Below, piece by piece: positions 5,868 through 6,537 of a stretch of DNA of 6,537 bases. Below the pieces are notes generated by a model, which worked only from the letters and a program-made list of their open reading frames with translations, did not search any database and was not told the DNA's origin. A program made the position numbers and the translations under genes. Position 1 is the stretch's first letter. Each line of letters begins with the position of its first letter. This stretch comes from Cloacibacterium sp964530915 (GTDB lineage Bacteria; Bacteroidota; Bacteroidia; Flavobacteriales; Weeksellaceae): the NCBI GenBank assembly GCA_964530915.1, contig CAZHCK010000112.1:1-6537 (forward strand), given 5' to 3'.

Positions 5868-6537
5868 TTAGTCAGGACTGCCTTCTTTCTGTAATTTTTT
5901 ATTATCTCTTAAATATTTTATCAATTTATCTACAATTTGTTTAGAATCGTCTGAATATTCATTTTTAAGTCTTTGAACTTTGTCTGCTTTTACTTTTGAA
6001 GCGCTGGTTTCCTGAACACTTACAAAAACTTCTAACAAAACAAAATCATCTGGAATAACGAATAAGTCGGTAATGTATTTATAGTCATTATTCTCATCCA
6101 AAACATTAAATTGCTCTGCATTTCCTATTTCCACGAGCGGAACTTTTACATTTTGGAAAGCGAAGATTTCTTTTTTACCTCCAGATTGATAAGCAATATT
6201 AATTTTGATTTCGTAATTATTAAAATTGGTTTTTTCCCAAACTTTAGCACCACTTGCATTGCATTCTATATGATGAAGTTGATACACCAATGCATTTCCT
6301 TTAATAATTTCAGGAATAAATTGTGCGGAGAATGCTGTTAATCTTTCCTTTTGATTTTTGGTAACGATTTCTCTTTTTACTTTAAAAGCAGGAATTCTTT
6401 GGTCAAAAAGATAGGTTCTTTTTGCCGAAAAGGAATCGGTATATTTAAGCACATCTCTATCAATTTGATTTTTAATGATTTTGTAGCTTAAATTCACAAA
6501 AGTATTAAGATTGGTATCGAAAAAGCGAAGAAAACTA
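5868..6537 (-). CDS. Uncharacterised protein, 5' end cut off by the window edge
   Basis: I do not recognise this gene. From the stop codon TAA at 5868-5870 the frame stays open to the window edge, giving 222 visible residues. A GTG at 6495-6497 could be taken as a start, but 13 further sense codons lie upstream of it (beginning SFLRFFDTNLNTF), so the true start is most likely outside the window. The visible part has no obvious catalytic motif, Cys cluster or membrane segment. The middle alternates hydrophobic and polar residues in a way that suggests beta-strands (for example ITDLFVIPDDFVLLEVFVSV). The last 45 residues or so are highly charged and probably helical, ending NKKLQKEGSPD. Base composition resembles the neighbours, giving no sign of transfer. 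The gene is convergent with menC and shares its terminator hairpin. A structural or lineage-specific conserved protein is possible, but no function should be assigned. Confidence 0.7.
   Translation of the reverse strand, partial: SFLRFFDTNLNTFVNLSYKIIKNQIDRDVLKYTDSFSAKRTYLFDQRIPAFKVKREIVTKNQKERLTAFSAQFIPEIIKGNALVYQLHHIECNASGAKVWEKTNFNNYEIKINIAYQSGGKKEIFAFQNVKVPLVEIGNAEQFNVLDENNDYKYITDLFVIPDDFVLLEVFVSVQETSASKVKADKVQRLKNEYSDDSKQIVDKLIKYLRDNKKLQKEGSPD

Overview
The window is low-GC DNA that looks like a chromosomal segment from a member of the Flavobacteriales, most likely near Chryseobacterium or Cloacibacterium (Weeksellaceae). Three things point there: protein sequences typical of that group, no Shine-Dalgarno sequences (A-rich leaders instead), and promoters of the Bacteroidota type (-33 TTG, -7 TAnnTTTG). 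The placement is an inference, since no search was run.

Layout, left to right. A minus-strand tRNA-Phe(GAA) lies at 48-120 with its own promoter at 152-182. A minus-strand two-gene operon follows: a monofunctional aspartate kinase (lysC, 2065-3303) and, 6 bp downstream of it, a fused PlsC-like/GNAT-like acyltransferase of the OlsF aminolipid-synthase type (244-2058). A 127-bp divergent gap (3304-3430) carries the lysC promoter and the leader of a plus-strand class I fructose-1,6-bisphosphatase (fbp, 3431-4447). The 223-bp gap after fbp contains a 69-nt palindromic element with 21-bp perfect arms. Next is a plus-strand o-succinylbenzoate synthase (menC, 4671-5735) with an unusual in-frame insertion. 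A bidirectional-looking hairpin terminator at 5735-5760 separates menC from a convergent minus-strand gene (5868 to the right edge) that is cut off at its 5' end and that I do not recognise.

How the genes fit together: this is mostly housekeeping metabolism. LysC feeds the aspartate-family amino acids, the OlsF-like protein makes acylated amino-acid membrane lipids, Fbp commits carbon to gluconeogenesis, and MenC makes the aromatic precursor of menaquinone. Only lysC and olsF are arranged as one transcription unit. That pairing raises the question of which amino acid the lipid synthase uses.

I found no convincing new multi-gene system, mobile element with a transposase, CRISPR array or phage. 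The items most worth following up are the repeat-bearing insertion inside the MenC barrel, the palindromic element after fbp, a motif shared by the tRNA-Phe and lysC promoters, and the operon pairing of aspartate kinase with the aminolipid synthase.
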